9,017 bases of DNA from JAJRXR01 sp044439985 (GTDB lineage: Bacteria > Planctomycetota > Phycisphaerae > Phycisphaerales > UBA1924): NCBI GenBank assembly GCA_044439985.1, contig JBITAG010000229.1, forward strand, positions 1 through 9,017, read 5' to 3'. Positions 1-6,285 of this stretch are shown here, one piece after another. The notes below the pieces were generated by a model that searched no databases, was not told where the DNA came from, and saw only the letters and a list, made by a program, of their open reading frames with translations. Every line of letters begins with the position of its first letter. The stretch's first letter is position 1. The position numbers and the translations under genes are program-made.

Positions 1-1085
1 GTGCGCCCGCCGTTCTTGATGTTCGCGGCGGTGCGGGCGATCGCGCCGGTGGCGGGGAGACCGAAGAAGAGGGCGCTGCCCATGTTCGCCACGCCCTGGG
101 CGACGAGTTCCTGGTCGGAGCGGTGCCGGTACCCGGTCATCCCGTCGGCGACGACCGCGGAGAGCAGGCTCTCGACGGCGCAGAGGACGGCGATGGTGAG
201 CGCCGAGGGGAGAAGGTCGCGGATGAGTTCGAACGAGAGGGGGGGGAGGTGGGGCGAGGGGAGCGTGCGCGGGATGCCCCCGAAGCGGGAGCCGATTGTC
301 TCGATGACCGGGCGGGCGTGCTCGGCGTCGATGGCCGCGTCCCGGCTGGCCCACCCCATCAGGGCGACGAAGGCGGAGCTGAGCACGACCGCGACGATCG
401 CGCCGGGCACGCGCGGGAGGAGGCGGCGCATGACCAGCAGGACCGCGAGCGACCCAAGCCCGACGCCCGTGGCGTGCCAGTTGATGGTGTGGAGGTTGGC
501 GCCGAGGAGTTGCAGGCGTGGGATGAACTCCACGGGGAGGGGGAGGGGCTCGCCCTGCGGGGAGGTGATGGAGAGGCCGAGGAAGTCCTTGAGCTGTGAG
601 GCGAAGATGGTGACAGCGATGCCGGTCATGAACCCGGTGGTCACGGGGTAGGGAATGAACTTGATCATGGCGCCGAATCGGAAGAGGCCCATGAGGATGA
701 GGAAGAGCCCGGCCATGAGGGTGGCGGTGGTGAGGCCGATGAACCCGTGGGCCGAGGCGACGCCGAAGACGATGGGGATGAACGCGGCGGTGGGGCCGCC
801 GATCTGAACGCGGGAGCCCCCGAAGAGGGAGATGAGCAGGCCCGCGACGACGACGGTGAAGAGCCCGACCGCGGGGGGCGTCAGCCAGGGGTGGATCTGG
901 ATCATCTGCTCGGCCACGCTCTGCGGGATGCTCGCGATGCCGAGGGCCATCGCGAGAGGCATGGCGATGATCGTGACGGAGGCGCCCGCCCCGAGGTCGG
1001 CCAGCAGGTCCCGCGGGCGGTAGCCGTCTCGGAGACAGGTGATCAGCTTCGGGGTGAACCGGGAGAGGTCTGTTCGCGTCGGCAT
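1..1085 (-). CDS. SulP family inorganic anion transporter, N-terminal part (cut by window edge)
   Basis: This reading frame starts at the ATG at 1085-1083 and stays open for 361 codons to the left edge, so the C-terminus is missing. The protein is very hydrophobic and matches the SulP (SLC26-like) transporter core, which moves sulfate, bicarbonate or other anions across the inner membrane. Visible family marks are MPLAMALGIAS at about residues 42-52, VQIGGPTAAF at 93-102, and a long conserved block at about 302-355 that includes ESLLSA, RHRSDQELVAQGVAN and ATGAIARTAANI. Family members normally have 10-14 membrane segments and a cytoplasmic STAS domain; the last part and any STAS domain would lie beyond position 1. 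A GGAG ribosome site sits 5 bases upstream of the ATG (1091-1094). The substrate cannot be told from this sequence. The gene follows a small membrane protein gene after a gap of 87 bases holding a possible weak terminator. Confidence 0.93.
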   Translation of the reverse strand, partial: MPTRTDLSRFTPKLITCLRDGYRPRDLLADLGAGASVTIIAMPLAMALGIASIPQSVAEQMIQIHPWLTPPAVGLFTVVVAGLLISLFGGSRVQIGGPTAAFIPIVFGVASAHGFIGLTTATLMAGLFLILMGLFRFGAMIKFIPYPVTTGFMTGIAVTIFASQLKDFLGLSITSPQGEPLPLPVEFIPRLQLLGANLHTINWHATGVGLGSLAVLLVMRRLLPRVPGAIVAVVLSSAFVALMGWASRDAAIDAEHARPVIETIGSRFGGIPRTLPSPHLPPLSFELIRDLLPSALTIAVLCAVESLLSAVVADGMTGYRHRSDQELVAQGVANMGSALFFGLPATGAIARTAANIKNGGR

Positions 1086-1133
1086 GCGTGCTCCGGCCCT
1101 GGCGAGGCAAAGGGAGAACGATAGCCGGAACTC

Positions 1134-1158
1134 AAAAAAATCAAGCGCGGGGTCCGCG
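1134..1158 (-). terminator. Possible weak intrinsic terminator after the small two-helix protein gene
   Basis: On the minus strand a 5-bp all-GC stem (CGCGG / CCGCG, 1146-1158, 3-base loop) is followed five bases later by a run of seven T (plus-strand A-run 1134-1140). It lies 14 bases after the stop codon of the gene ending at 1173 and before the SulP start at 1085. The stem is short and the T-run is displaced from it, so this is only a plausible terminator. The T-run is nevertheless conspicuous in so GC-rich a region. Confidence 0.4.
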
Positions 1159-1172
1159 GGCGTCGGGGGAGG

Positions 1173-1622
1173 TCATCCCCGGTCGCGGAACATCCGCAAG
1201 GGGCGGGGGCCCTGGCAGCACCCGATGGGGCGACCCTCCGCGTCGGCGCACCCGCACGACGACCCACGCTGGCGGGACCGGACCTCGGCGCCCGGGAGGA
1301 CGGTGAGGACCGTGCCCACGGCGATCGCGATGAACGAGAGCAGGAAGACGATCGGCGGTACATAGACGTTGAGTTCGGCGACGAGCACCACGAACCCGAC
1401 CGAGAGCCCGACCATGAGCACGAAGGCGATCACCAGCCGCTTGCCGAGGGCGACGGCCTCCCGGTTCCGGTCGTCCTCGCGAGCCGCGGCGGCGCGGGCG
1501 CGGTCCATGAGGCGATCCGGGCCGATGAGGGGGCGCGGCTCGTCCAGGTTCGGGCCGGAGAGGCGCAGATCGAAGGGCTGGCTCTCCGGGGGGGCGGGAT
1601 GTTGCTCGTCACGTGTGGGCAT
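1173..1622 (-). CDS. Small membrane protein of unknown function with two transmembrane helices and a Cys-containing tail
   Basis: I do not recognise this 149-residue protein. Residues 1-60 are polar, rich in Pro, Asp, Arg and Ala, and contain an Ala/Arg-rich probable helix at 40-58. Two hydrophobic segments follow (about 62-82 and 89-110), separated by a short turn around AELNVYVPP. The tail (111-149) is basic and holds two cysteine pairs, CGC at 123-125 and CC at 135-136, which could bind a metal or form disulfides. There is no signal peptide, so both ends may face the cytoplasm, though this is inference. The ATG at 1622 is preceded by GGTGAG 8 bases upstream, which is itself part of a small hairpin. 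The gene lies 87 bases after the E2 gene and before SulP, so it may be a tail-end member of the pyruvate dehydrogenase transcript or a separate unit. Confidence 0.7.
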   Translation of the reverse strand: MPTRDEQHPAPPESQPFDLRLSGPNLDEPRPLIGPDRLMDRARAAAAREDDRNREAVALGKRLVIAFVLMVGLSVGFVVLVAELNVYVPPIVFLLSFIAIAVGTVLTVLPGAEVRSRQRGSSCGCADAEGRPIGCCQGPRPLRMFRDRG

Positions 1623-1637
1623 GGTGATCGCTCACCA
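1622..1637 (-). promoter_or_regulatory. Hairpin covering the translation start of the two-helix protein gene
   Basis: Immediately before the ATG at 1622 the minus strand reads TGGTGAGCGATCACCA: a perfect 6-bp stem (TGGTGA / TCACCA) closed by a GCGA loop of the stable GNRA type. The stem takes in the only Shine-Dalgarno-like bases (GGTGA) and the A of the start codon. It could therefore mask the start in the mRNA. The pairing is seen directly; any regulatory role is inference, as short stems of this size also arise by chance. Confidence 0.35.
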
Positions 1638-1709
1638 CGGTATACGGATTTCCCCCGCGTGTTCTTCCCGTCGGAGCAGGTAAGCGTGCGGTAACCGCCC
1701 TCACGTCGC

Positions 1710-3053
1710 CTAAACCAGCAGGGTCGCCGGGTTCTCGAGCAGGTTCTTGACCGTTGAGAGGTACTGGGCGGCCATGGCGCCGTCCACGATGCGGTGGTCG
1801 GAGGAGAGGGTCATCGACATCTCGGAACCGATCACCAGCTCCGGCTGGCCGTCCTCGCCCTCCTCGACGAAGGGCTTCTGGATGGAGCGTCCGACGGCGA
1901 GGATGCAGGCGTTGGGCGGGTTGATGATGGCGGTGAAGTGGTCCACGCCGAACATGCCCAGGTTGGAGATGGTGAAGGTGGAGTCGGCCATCTCCTCGAT
2001 CGAGAGGCCCTTCTCGCGCGCCTTGGTGGCGAGGCGTTTGGTTTCGGTGGAGATCTGGCGGAGCCCGACGCGGTCCGCGTCGCGGATGGTGGCGACGACG
2101 AGCCCGCCACCGCGTTCCATGGGGAGGGCGACGGCGACGCCGATGTTGACACGCTCGTGGAGCTGGATGGCCGGGCCCTGCTCAACCCAGGAGCTGTTGA
2201 TGAAGGGGTGCTCGTGCATGGCCGTGGCGCAGGCGCGGACAAGGAAGTCGTTGACACTGAGCTTGACGCCCTGGGGGACGAGCTGCTCGTTGAGCTGGGC
2301 GCGGAGGGACTCGAGGGCGTCCATCCGTGCGCTGACGGTCACCTGATAGTGGGGGACGGTGGTCTTGGACTCGACCAGGCGTTTGGCGATGGTCGCCCGC
2401 ATGTTGCTCAGGGGGAGGAGCTTCTCTTCGAGGGCGCCCGCGGAGATCATCGCGGGGGCCGGGGGAGCGCCGACCTCGCCAGCGACCAAGCCGGTGGAGC
2501 GGGCGCCGGAGGGCGACGCGCCGGTGGACGCGGCTTCGACGTCCGCCTTGACGATCCGCCCGGAGGGTCCGGTGCCGGAGAGTGAGCCCAGGTCGACGCC
2601 CTGCTCCTGCGCGATCTTGCGGGCCAGCGGGGAGGCGAAGATGCGTCCGGCGCCTGCGGCGGCGCCGTTGGAGGTGGTGGTGGCGCCGGCGGACTTTGTG
2701 ACGGGCGGGTCAGCGACGGCGGTCTGTCCGCCGGAGGAATCCGCCCCCCCGGCGCTCGCGGCCTTGGCGCCGGCGGAGGAGCCGGCGCTGGCCGCGGCGT
2801 CCTCGACGCTCTCCCCGTCCTCGGCGAGGACGACGATCGTGGCTCCGATGGGGACGTTCTCGCCCTCGGCGATGACGAGCTTGGCGACCTTGCCGTCGTC
2901 GAAGGACTCGAGTTCCATGGTCGCCTTGTCCGTCTCGATGTCGGCGATCACGTCGCCGGAGGAGACGGTGTCGCCTTCCTTGACGTACCACTTGACGACC
3001 GTGCCCTGCTCCATGGTGTCAGAGAGGCGCGGCATGGTGATCTCGATGGGCAT
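1710..3053 (-). CDS. pdhC: Pyruvate dehydrogenase complex E2, dihydrolipoamide acetyltransferase
   Basis: E2 forms the core of the pyruvate dehydrogenase complex: its lipoyl arm collects the acetyl group from E1 and its catalytic domain hands it to CoA, giving acetyl-CoA in the cytoplasm. The 447 residues show the full family layout. A single lipoyl domain (about 1-80) carries the lipoylated lysine in IETDKATME (Lys43). A flexible Ala/Gly/Ser-rich linker (81-136) is followed by the E1/E3-binding domain (about 137-175; ASPLARKIAQEQGVDL, GTGPSGRI), a second linker, and the acyltransferase domain (about 210-447) with TFTISNLGMFG at 359-369 and the active-site motif DHRIVDG at 419-425 (His420, Asp424). 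The ATG at 3053 has AAGGA 6 bases upstream (3060-3064). Length and domains look intact. A 63-base gap separates it from the flavin reductase gene upstream. The neighbouring E1 genes favour pyruvate over other 2-oxo acids. Confidence 0.96.
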   Translation of the reverse strand: MPIEITMPRLSDTMEQGTVVKWYVKEGDTVSSGDVIADIETDKATMELESFDDGKVAKLVIAEGENVPIGATIVVLAEDGESVEDAAASAGSSAGAKAASAGGADSSGGQTAVADPPVTKSAGATTTSNGAAAGAGRIFASPLARKIAQEQGVDLGSLSGTGPSGRIVKADVEAASTGASPSGARSTGLVAGEVGAPPAPAMISAGALEEKLLPLSNMRATIAKRLVESKTTVPHYQVTVSARMDALESLRAQLNEQLVPQGVKLSVNDFLVRACATAMHEHPFINSSWVEQGPAIQLHERVNIGVAVALPMERGGGLVVATIRDADRVGLRQISTETKRLATKAREKGLSIEEMADSTFTISNLGMFGVDHFTAIINPPNACILAVGRSIQKPFVEEGEDGQPELVIGSEMSMTLSSDHRIVDGAMAAQYLSTVKNLLENPATLLV

Positions 3054-3116
3054 GGCTGGTCCTTCGGGCGGCAGGTGCTGGTGTCGTCCGTGATTCTAAC
3101 CGTTCGTCGGGGGGGC

Positions 3117-3704
3117 TCAGCGCCGGGACGCGAGGAGGGCGGCGGTGGTCTCGTAGAGCGCGTCGGCGACGCGGTGGGCGCCGCTCCGGGTCATGTCGTC
3201 GGGCCAATCGTCCGGGGTCTGCATCGGCGCCCCGGGGCAGGCGAAGTCCTGGGCGATGACGTGCACCCCGATCCCCGAGAGGATCCGCCGGACCTCGGGC
3301 AGCCCGCGGATCCCGCCCAGGCGTCCCCCGGAGGTGGCCATCAGCCCCGCGACCTTGCCGCGGTAGCAGGCCAAGGGGCCGTCGTTGTCCACGCGACGCG
3401 AGCACCAGTCGATCGCGTTCTTGAGCGCCGGGGTCACCGACCCGTTGTACTCCGGGCTGGCGATGAGGAGCGCGTCGGCGTCGAGCATCAGGTCCTGCAG
3501 CTTGACGACGGGCTCGGGCATCGGCTTGCCCGCGGCCTTGAGTTCGCCCTCCATGTCCTCGTCGAACATGGGGAGCTTCAGGTCGCGCAGCTGCACCTCG
3601 GCGATCTCGGCGCCGCGTTCCTTCAGGCGATTGATCGCGACGAGCATCAGGCGCCGGTTGAGCGATTCGGCCCGCATCGAGCCGGTGAAGGCGAGAATCT
3701 TCAT
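3117..3704 (-). CDS. NADPH-dependent FMN reductase family flavoprotein
   Basis: This 195-residue protein belongs to the flavodoxin-like NADPH-dependent FMN reductase family, cytoplasmic enzymes that bind FMN and use NAD(P)H to reduce flavin, quinones, azo compounds or metal ions. The FMN phosphate loop is seen at residues 8-19 (GSMRAESLNRRL), the second flavin loop at 82-92 (ASPEYNGSVTP, followed by LKNAIDW), and the third flavin-contacting region at 118-135 (VAGLMATSGGRLGGIRGL). The length is typical of the family and no part is missing. The ATG at 3704 has GGAG 6 bases upstream (3711-3714). It begins 18 bases after the E1 beta stop and ends 63 bases before E2, so it sits inside the pyruvate dehydrogenase cluster. 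That is an unusual place and hints at a redox role tied to pyruvate oxidation, but the physiological substrate cannot be read from the sequence. Confidence 0.92.
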   Translation of the reverse strand: MKILAFTGSMRAESLNRRLMLVAINRLKERGAEIAEVQLRDLKLPMFDEDMEGELKAAGKPMPEPVVKLQDLMLDADALLIASPEYNGSVTPALKNAIDWCSRRVDNDGPLACYRGKVAGLMATSGGRLGGIRGLPEVRRILSGIGVHVIAQDFACPGAPMQTPDDWPDDMTRSGAHRVADALYETTAALLASRR

Positions 3705-3722
3705 CGTGGGCTCCGGTTCAAA

Positions 3723-4808
3723 TCAGGCGATCACGCGGCGGACGGCTTCCGCGATCCGCTCGGGGTTGGGCAGGTAGTCGTACTCGAGCTGCTTGGCGTA
3801 GGGGGTGGGCACGTCGCGCGTGTTGACCCGCGCGGGGGGCGCGTCGAGCCAGTCGAAGGCGTGCTCGGTGATCTGCGTGATCACCTCGCTGGCGATCCCC
3901 GCGAAGGGCCAGGACTGGTCAACGACGAGCACGCGGTTGGTCTTCTTCACGCTCTCGACGATCGAATCGATATCCAGCGGTCGGATCGTCCGCATGTCGA
4001 GCAGCTCGACGTTGATCCCCTCGCCGGCGAGGACCTCGGCGGCCTCGGCGCAGAAGTTCACGGGGCGACCGAACGAGATGATCGTGCAGGCGTCCCCCTC
4101 GGTGACCCGTCGGGCCCGCCCGAAGGGGATGTAGTACTCCTCCTCGGGGACGTGGGCCTTGTCGCCGAGCATGCGCTCGGACTCAAGGAAGAAGACCGGG
4201 TCCGGGTCGCGGATGGCGGTCTTGAGCAGGCCCTTGGCGTCGTACGGGTTGCTGGGGATGACCATCTTCATGCCGGGCACGTTGGCGTAGAGGCCCTCGA
4301 CGCACCAGGAGTGGGTGGAACCGAGCTGCCCGCCGGCGCCGTCGTTGCCCCGGAAGACGATCGGGCAGCCCCACTGGCCGCCGGACATGTAGAGCATCTT
4401 GGGGGCGTTGTTCATGTTCGGGTCGGCCGCCACGTGCGAGAACGACCAGCTCATGAACTCGACGATGGGGCGGAGGCCGGCCATGGCGGCGCCGATGCAG
4501 GCGCCGGCGAAGCCGTTCTCGCTGATCGGGCTGTCGATGATCCGCTTGGGCCCGAACTCGTCGAGCATGCCCTGGCTGACCTTGTACGCGCCGTTGTACT
4601 GCGCCACCTCTTCGCCGATGAGGAAGACCCGCTTGTCGCGGCGCATCTCCTCGCTCATGGCTTCGCGCAGCGCCTCGCGGTACTGGATGACCCGGTCGCC
4701 CTCACGGCTGGGCAGCTGGTCCTCGCCGACGAACTCGGGCAGCTCCCACTCACCGACGGCGGGGTGGATCTGGGACTCGATGGTGGGGGGGGTCTCAAGC
4801 GTGGTCAT
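3723..4808 (-). CDS. pdhB: Pyruvate dehydrogenase E1 component, beta subunit
   Basis: E1 beta pairs with E1 alpha as an alpha2beta2 enzyme that decarboxylates pyruvate and loads the acetyl group onto E2. The 361 residues carry the usual pyrimidine-side half of the thiamine diphosphate site: GEEVAQYNGAYK at 65-76 (catalytic Glu66 or Glu67), DSPISENGFAGACIGAAMAG at 92-111, YMSGGQ at 140-145 and THS at 165-167 with the conserved active-site His166. The C-terminal transketolase-type domain is recognised by DMRTIRPLD at 271-279. About 38 residues rich in acidic residues and Pro precede the conserved core (which begins near RVIQYREA at 39) and look like an added N-terminal arm. The ATG at 4808 has only a weak AAGG site and lies inside the end of the preceding small gene (14-base overlap), so translational coupling is likely. 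A branched-chain 2-oxo acid enzyme is a less likely alternative. Confidence 0.95.
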   Translation of the reverse strand: MTTLETPPTIESQIHPAVGEWELPEFVGEDQLPSREGDRVIQYREALREAMSEEMRRDKRVFLIGEEVAQYNGAYKVSQGMLDEFGPKRIIDSPISENGFAGACIGAAMAGLRPIVEFMSWSFSHVAADPNMNNAPKMLYMSGGQWGCPIVFRGNDGAGGQLGSTHSWCVEGLYANVPGMKMVIPSNPYDAKGLLKTAIRDPDPVFFLESERMLGDKAHVPEEEYYIPFGRARRVTEGDACTIISFGRPVNFCAEAAEVLAGEGINVELLDMRTIRPLDIDSIVESVKKTNRVLVVDQSWPFAGIASEVITQITEHAFDWLDAPPARVNTRDVPTPYAKQLEYDYLPNPERIAEAVRRVIA

Positions 4809-4977
4809 GGTGTTGGCCTTGGGGCTTGTCGATCGTGATGACGGTCGGCGGCGGGGTGTTCCGATTCGCGGTCCGGTGAGTCTCGCCCGAACGCATGATC
4901 AGGAGGATGACGACTCGGAGCAGGAGCAGGGCGAGGAAGGCGAGGGCGATGAGGAGGATGGGGAGTGAGGCGCCCAT
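4795..4977 (-). CDS. Small single-helix membrane protein of unknown function between the E1 subunits
   Basis: This 60-codon frame fills the gap between E1 alpha and E1 beta: it starts 15 bases after the E1 alpha stop and its TGA (4797-4795) overlaps the E1 beta start by 14 bases. Residues about 5-28 form one strongly hydrophobic segment rich in Leu, Ile and Val; the rest is polar, with TPPPT and a His-rich end (QHHDHA). No charge precedes the helix, while Arg residues follow it (Arg21 inside, then Arg29, Arg35, Arg39), which suggests N-out, C-in topology by the positive-inside rule. The codons are strongly biased to G or C at third positions, as in the neighbouring genes. No good Shine-Dalgarno site is seen before the ATG at 4977, so it may depend on translational coupling to E1 alpha. 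I do not recognise a family. It could be a chance frame, but its length, helix and fit to the gap argue for a gene. Confidence 0.6.
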   Translation of the reverse strand: MGASLPILLIALAFLALLLLRVVILLIMRSGETHRTANRNTPPPTVITIDKPQGQHHDHA

Positions 4978-4992
4978 GCGGGTTCGTGGGGG

Positions 4993-6099
4993 CTAGAGCA
5001 GCGGGTTCCGCGCCCCGTGCCGGTAGTCCTCGGTCGGGCTGAGGTTGGGCTGGGGGTTGGCGTACACGTCCGTGGACAGCTCGCTCGGGTCGGGGTCGGG
5101 CGCCTGCTCGGCGTACTCGACCGCCTCGCGGACGATGGTCTTGATCTCTTTCTGCATCGCCTTCCACTCGTCCTCGGTCATGCACGAACGCTCGTTCATC
5201 AGGTGGTCGAGCAGGTTGGCGATCGAGTCGCGGTCCTTGAACTGCTCCACCTCGTCCTTGGAGCGGTACTTCTGCGGATCGGACATCGAGTGCCCCTGAT
5301 ACCGGTACGTCTTGAGGTCAACGAAGGCGGGGCGCTGCATCTCACGGCACTCGTCCGCGAGCGGTTTGAAGTGGTCGTACAGATTCAGGATCGAGAGCCC
5401 GTCCACCTCCAGCGACTTCATGTCGTACCCGATGGCGCGGGAGACGAGGTTGTGCGGATTGGCCGTGTGCCGCTCGATGGCGGTGCCCATCGAGTACCCG
5501 TTGTTCTCGATAATGTAGATGACCGGCCAGGAGTAGAGGGCCGCGAGGTTGAGGGCCTCGTGGAACGCGCCCTGGTCGATGGCGCCGTCACCCAGATAGC
5601 AGAGGCAGACCTTCTTGGCGCCGGACCCGAGGACCTCCCATTCGTAGCGGGCGGCGAAGGCGAGGCCGGCGCCGAGGGGGGTCTGGGCGCCGACGATCCC
5701 GTGCCCGCCGAAGAGGTTGTTGGGCTTGTCGAACATGTGCATCGACCCGCCCTTGCCCTTGGCGCACCCGGTGACACGCCCGAACATCTCGGCCATGCAG
5801 GCCTTGGGGTCCATGCCGCGGGCCAGGGCGTGCCCGTGGTCGCGATAGGCCAGCACGATGGGGTCGTCGTGGTTGACCGAGTTGATGGTGCCGACGGCGG
5901 AGGCTTCCTGCCCGGAGTAGATGTGGCAGAACCCGCCGATCTTCGCCTGCTGATACGCCTGCATCGTCCGGGCCTCGAACTCCCGGATGAGCTGCATGTC
6001 GTAGAGCCACTTCTTGAGGGTGTCGTCAGGGAGCTTGGAGGAGGGGCCGTCCTTGGCGGCGGCCGTGGCTCCGGGCTGGGAGGGCGCGTGTGAGGTCAT
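4993..6099 (-). CDS. pdhA: Pyruvate dehydrogenase E1 component, alpha subunit
   Basis: E1 alpha binds the diphosphate of thiamine diphosphate and, with E1 beta, catalyses the first and committing step of pyruvate oxidation. The 368-residue protein has the expected motifs: YSGQEASAVG at 61-70, YRDHGHALARGMDP at 85-98, GKGGSMHMFD at 115-124, and the metal/cofactor motif starting GDGAIDQGAFHEALN at 170-184 and ending at Asn199-Asn200. The loop GHSMSDP (269-275) matches the segment that is phosphorylated in mitochondrial E1 alpha. The subunit is of the heterotetrameric type, not the long single-chain E1 of E. coli. Both ends carry short low-complexity extensions (about 1-22; a Pro/Asp-rich stretch near 334-356). 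The ATG at 6099 has GGAG 6 bases upstream (6106-6109). It is the first gene of the cluster, and a promoter is expected in the 186-base gap upstream. Confidence 0.97.
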   Translation of the reverse strand: MTSHAPSQPGATAAAKDGPSSKLPDDTLKKWLYDMQLIREFEARTMQAYQQAKIGGFCHIYSGQEASAVGTINSVNHDDPIVLAYRDHGHALARGMDPKACMAEMFGRVTGCAKGKGGSMHMFDKPNNLFGGHGIVGAQTPLGAGLAFAARYEWEVLGSGAKKVCLCYLGDGAIDQGAFHEALNLAALYSWPVIYIIENNGYSMGTAIERHTANPHNLVSRAIGYDMKSLEVDGLSILNLYDHFKPLADECREMQRPAFVDLKTYRYQGHSMSDPQKYRSKDEVEQFKDRDSIANLLDHLMNERSCMTEDEWKAMQKEIKTIVREAVEYAEQAPDPDPSELSTDVYANPQPNLSPTEDYRHGARNPLL

Positions 6100-6133
6100 C
6101 GTCGGCTCCGGGGTCGCGGGTCGGCGGTCGTCT

Positions 6134-6171
6134 CTTGGTGGGGGGGCCAGACCGGCGCCGACCCCCCCAAG
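6134..6171 (-). promoter_or_regulatory. Strong hairpin in the leader of the pyruvate dehydrogenase cluster
   Basis: On the minus strand CTTGGGGGGG (6171-6162) can pair with CCCCCCCACCAAG (6146-6134) as a 10-bp stem: CTTGG with CCAAG, then five G-C pairs after one bulged A. The loop is itself GC-rich (contains CGGCGCCG). The structure ends 34 bases before the E1 alpha ATG and lies downstream of the preceding gene's terminator. There is no T-run after it, so it is not an ordinary intrinsic terminator. It could stabilise or regulate the leader mRNA; the pairing is seen, the role is inferred. Confidence 0.4.
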
Positions 6172-6230
6172 GGCAAGTCTAGGCGTTCTGACGGGAGGGC
6201 TCGATCGGGAAGCCGTGAGGCGTGAACGAA

Positions 6231-6259
6231 AGCGGCGCCCCCGGAAGAGGGGCGCCGCT
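6231..6259 (-). terminator. Intrinsic terminator after the S41 protease gene
   Basis: A perfect 11-bp inverted repeat (AGCGGCGCCCC / GGGGCGCCGCT, 6231-6241 and 6249-6259) with a 7-base loop lies 26 bases beyond the protease stop codon. Read on the minus strand it is followed by TTTCGTTC, a modest T-rich tail. The position just after the gene and the strength of the stem make it a good Rho-independent terminator, which would separate the protease from the pyruvate dehydrogenase cluster. Confidence 0.75.
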
Positions 6260-6285
6260 GGAGCAGGGTCGTGATGGTGTGCCGG

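Noticed and set aside
1..1365. Several plus-strand open frames over the SulP region
   Set aside because: The minus strand encodes an unmistakable SulP core here; the plus-strand products are Arg/Gly-rich with no domain.
1690..1708. Inverted repeat around GCGGTTACCGC just after the E2 stop as an operon terminator
   Set aside because: The repeat leaves almost no loop and there is no T-run after it, so it does not make a credible intrinsic terminator.
3075..4838. A 587-codon open frame on the plus strand opposite the flavin reductase and E1 beta genes
   Set aside because: It runs antisense through two well-supported genes and across their boundaries, with the same low-complexity backward-translation composition. 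High GC content removes stop codons by chance.
5017..6093. A 358-codon plus-strand open frame opposite E1 alpha
   Set aside because: It mirrors the E1 alpha gene almost exactly and has no motif of its own; it is a shadow frame.
6176..6181. TAGACT on the minus strand as a -10 box for the pyruvate dehydrogenase cluster
   Set aside because: It matches 4 of 6 consensus bases, but no reasonable -35 box lies 16-18 bases upstream, and promoter consensus for this group is uncertain.
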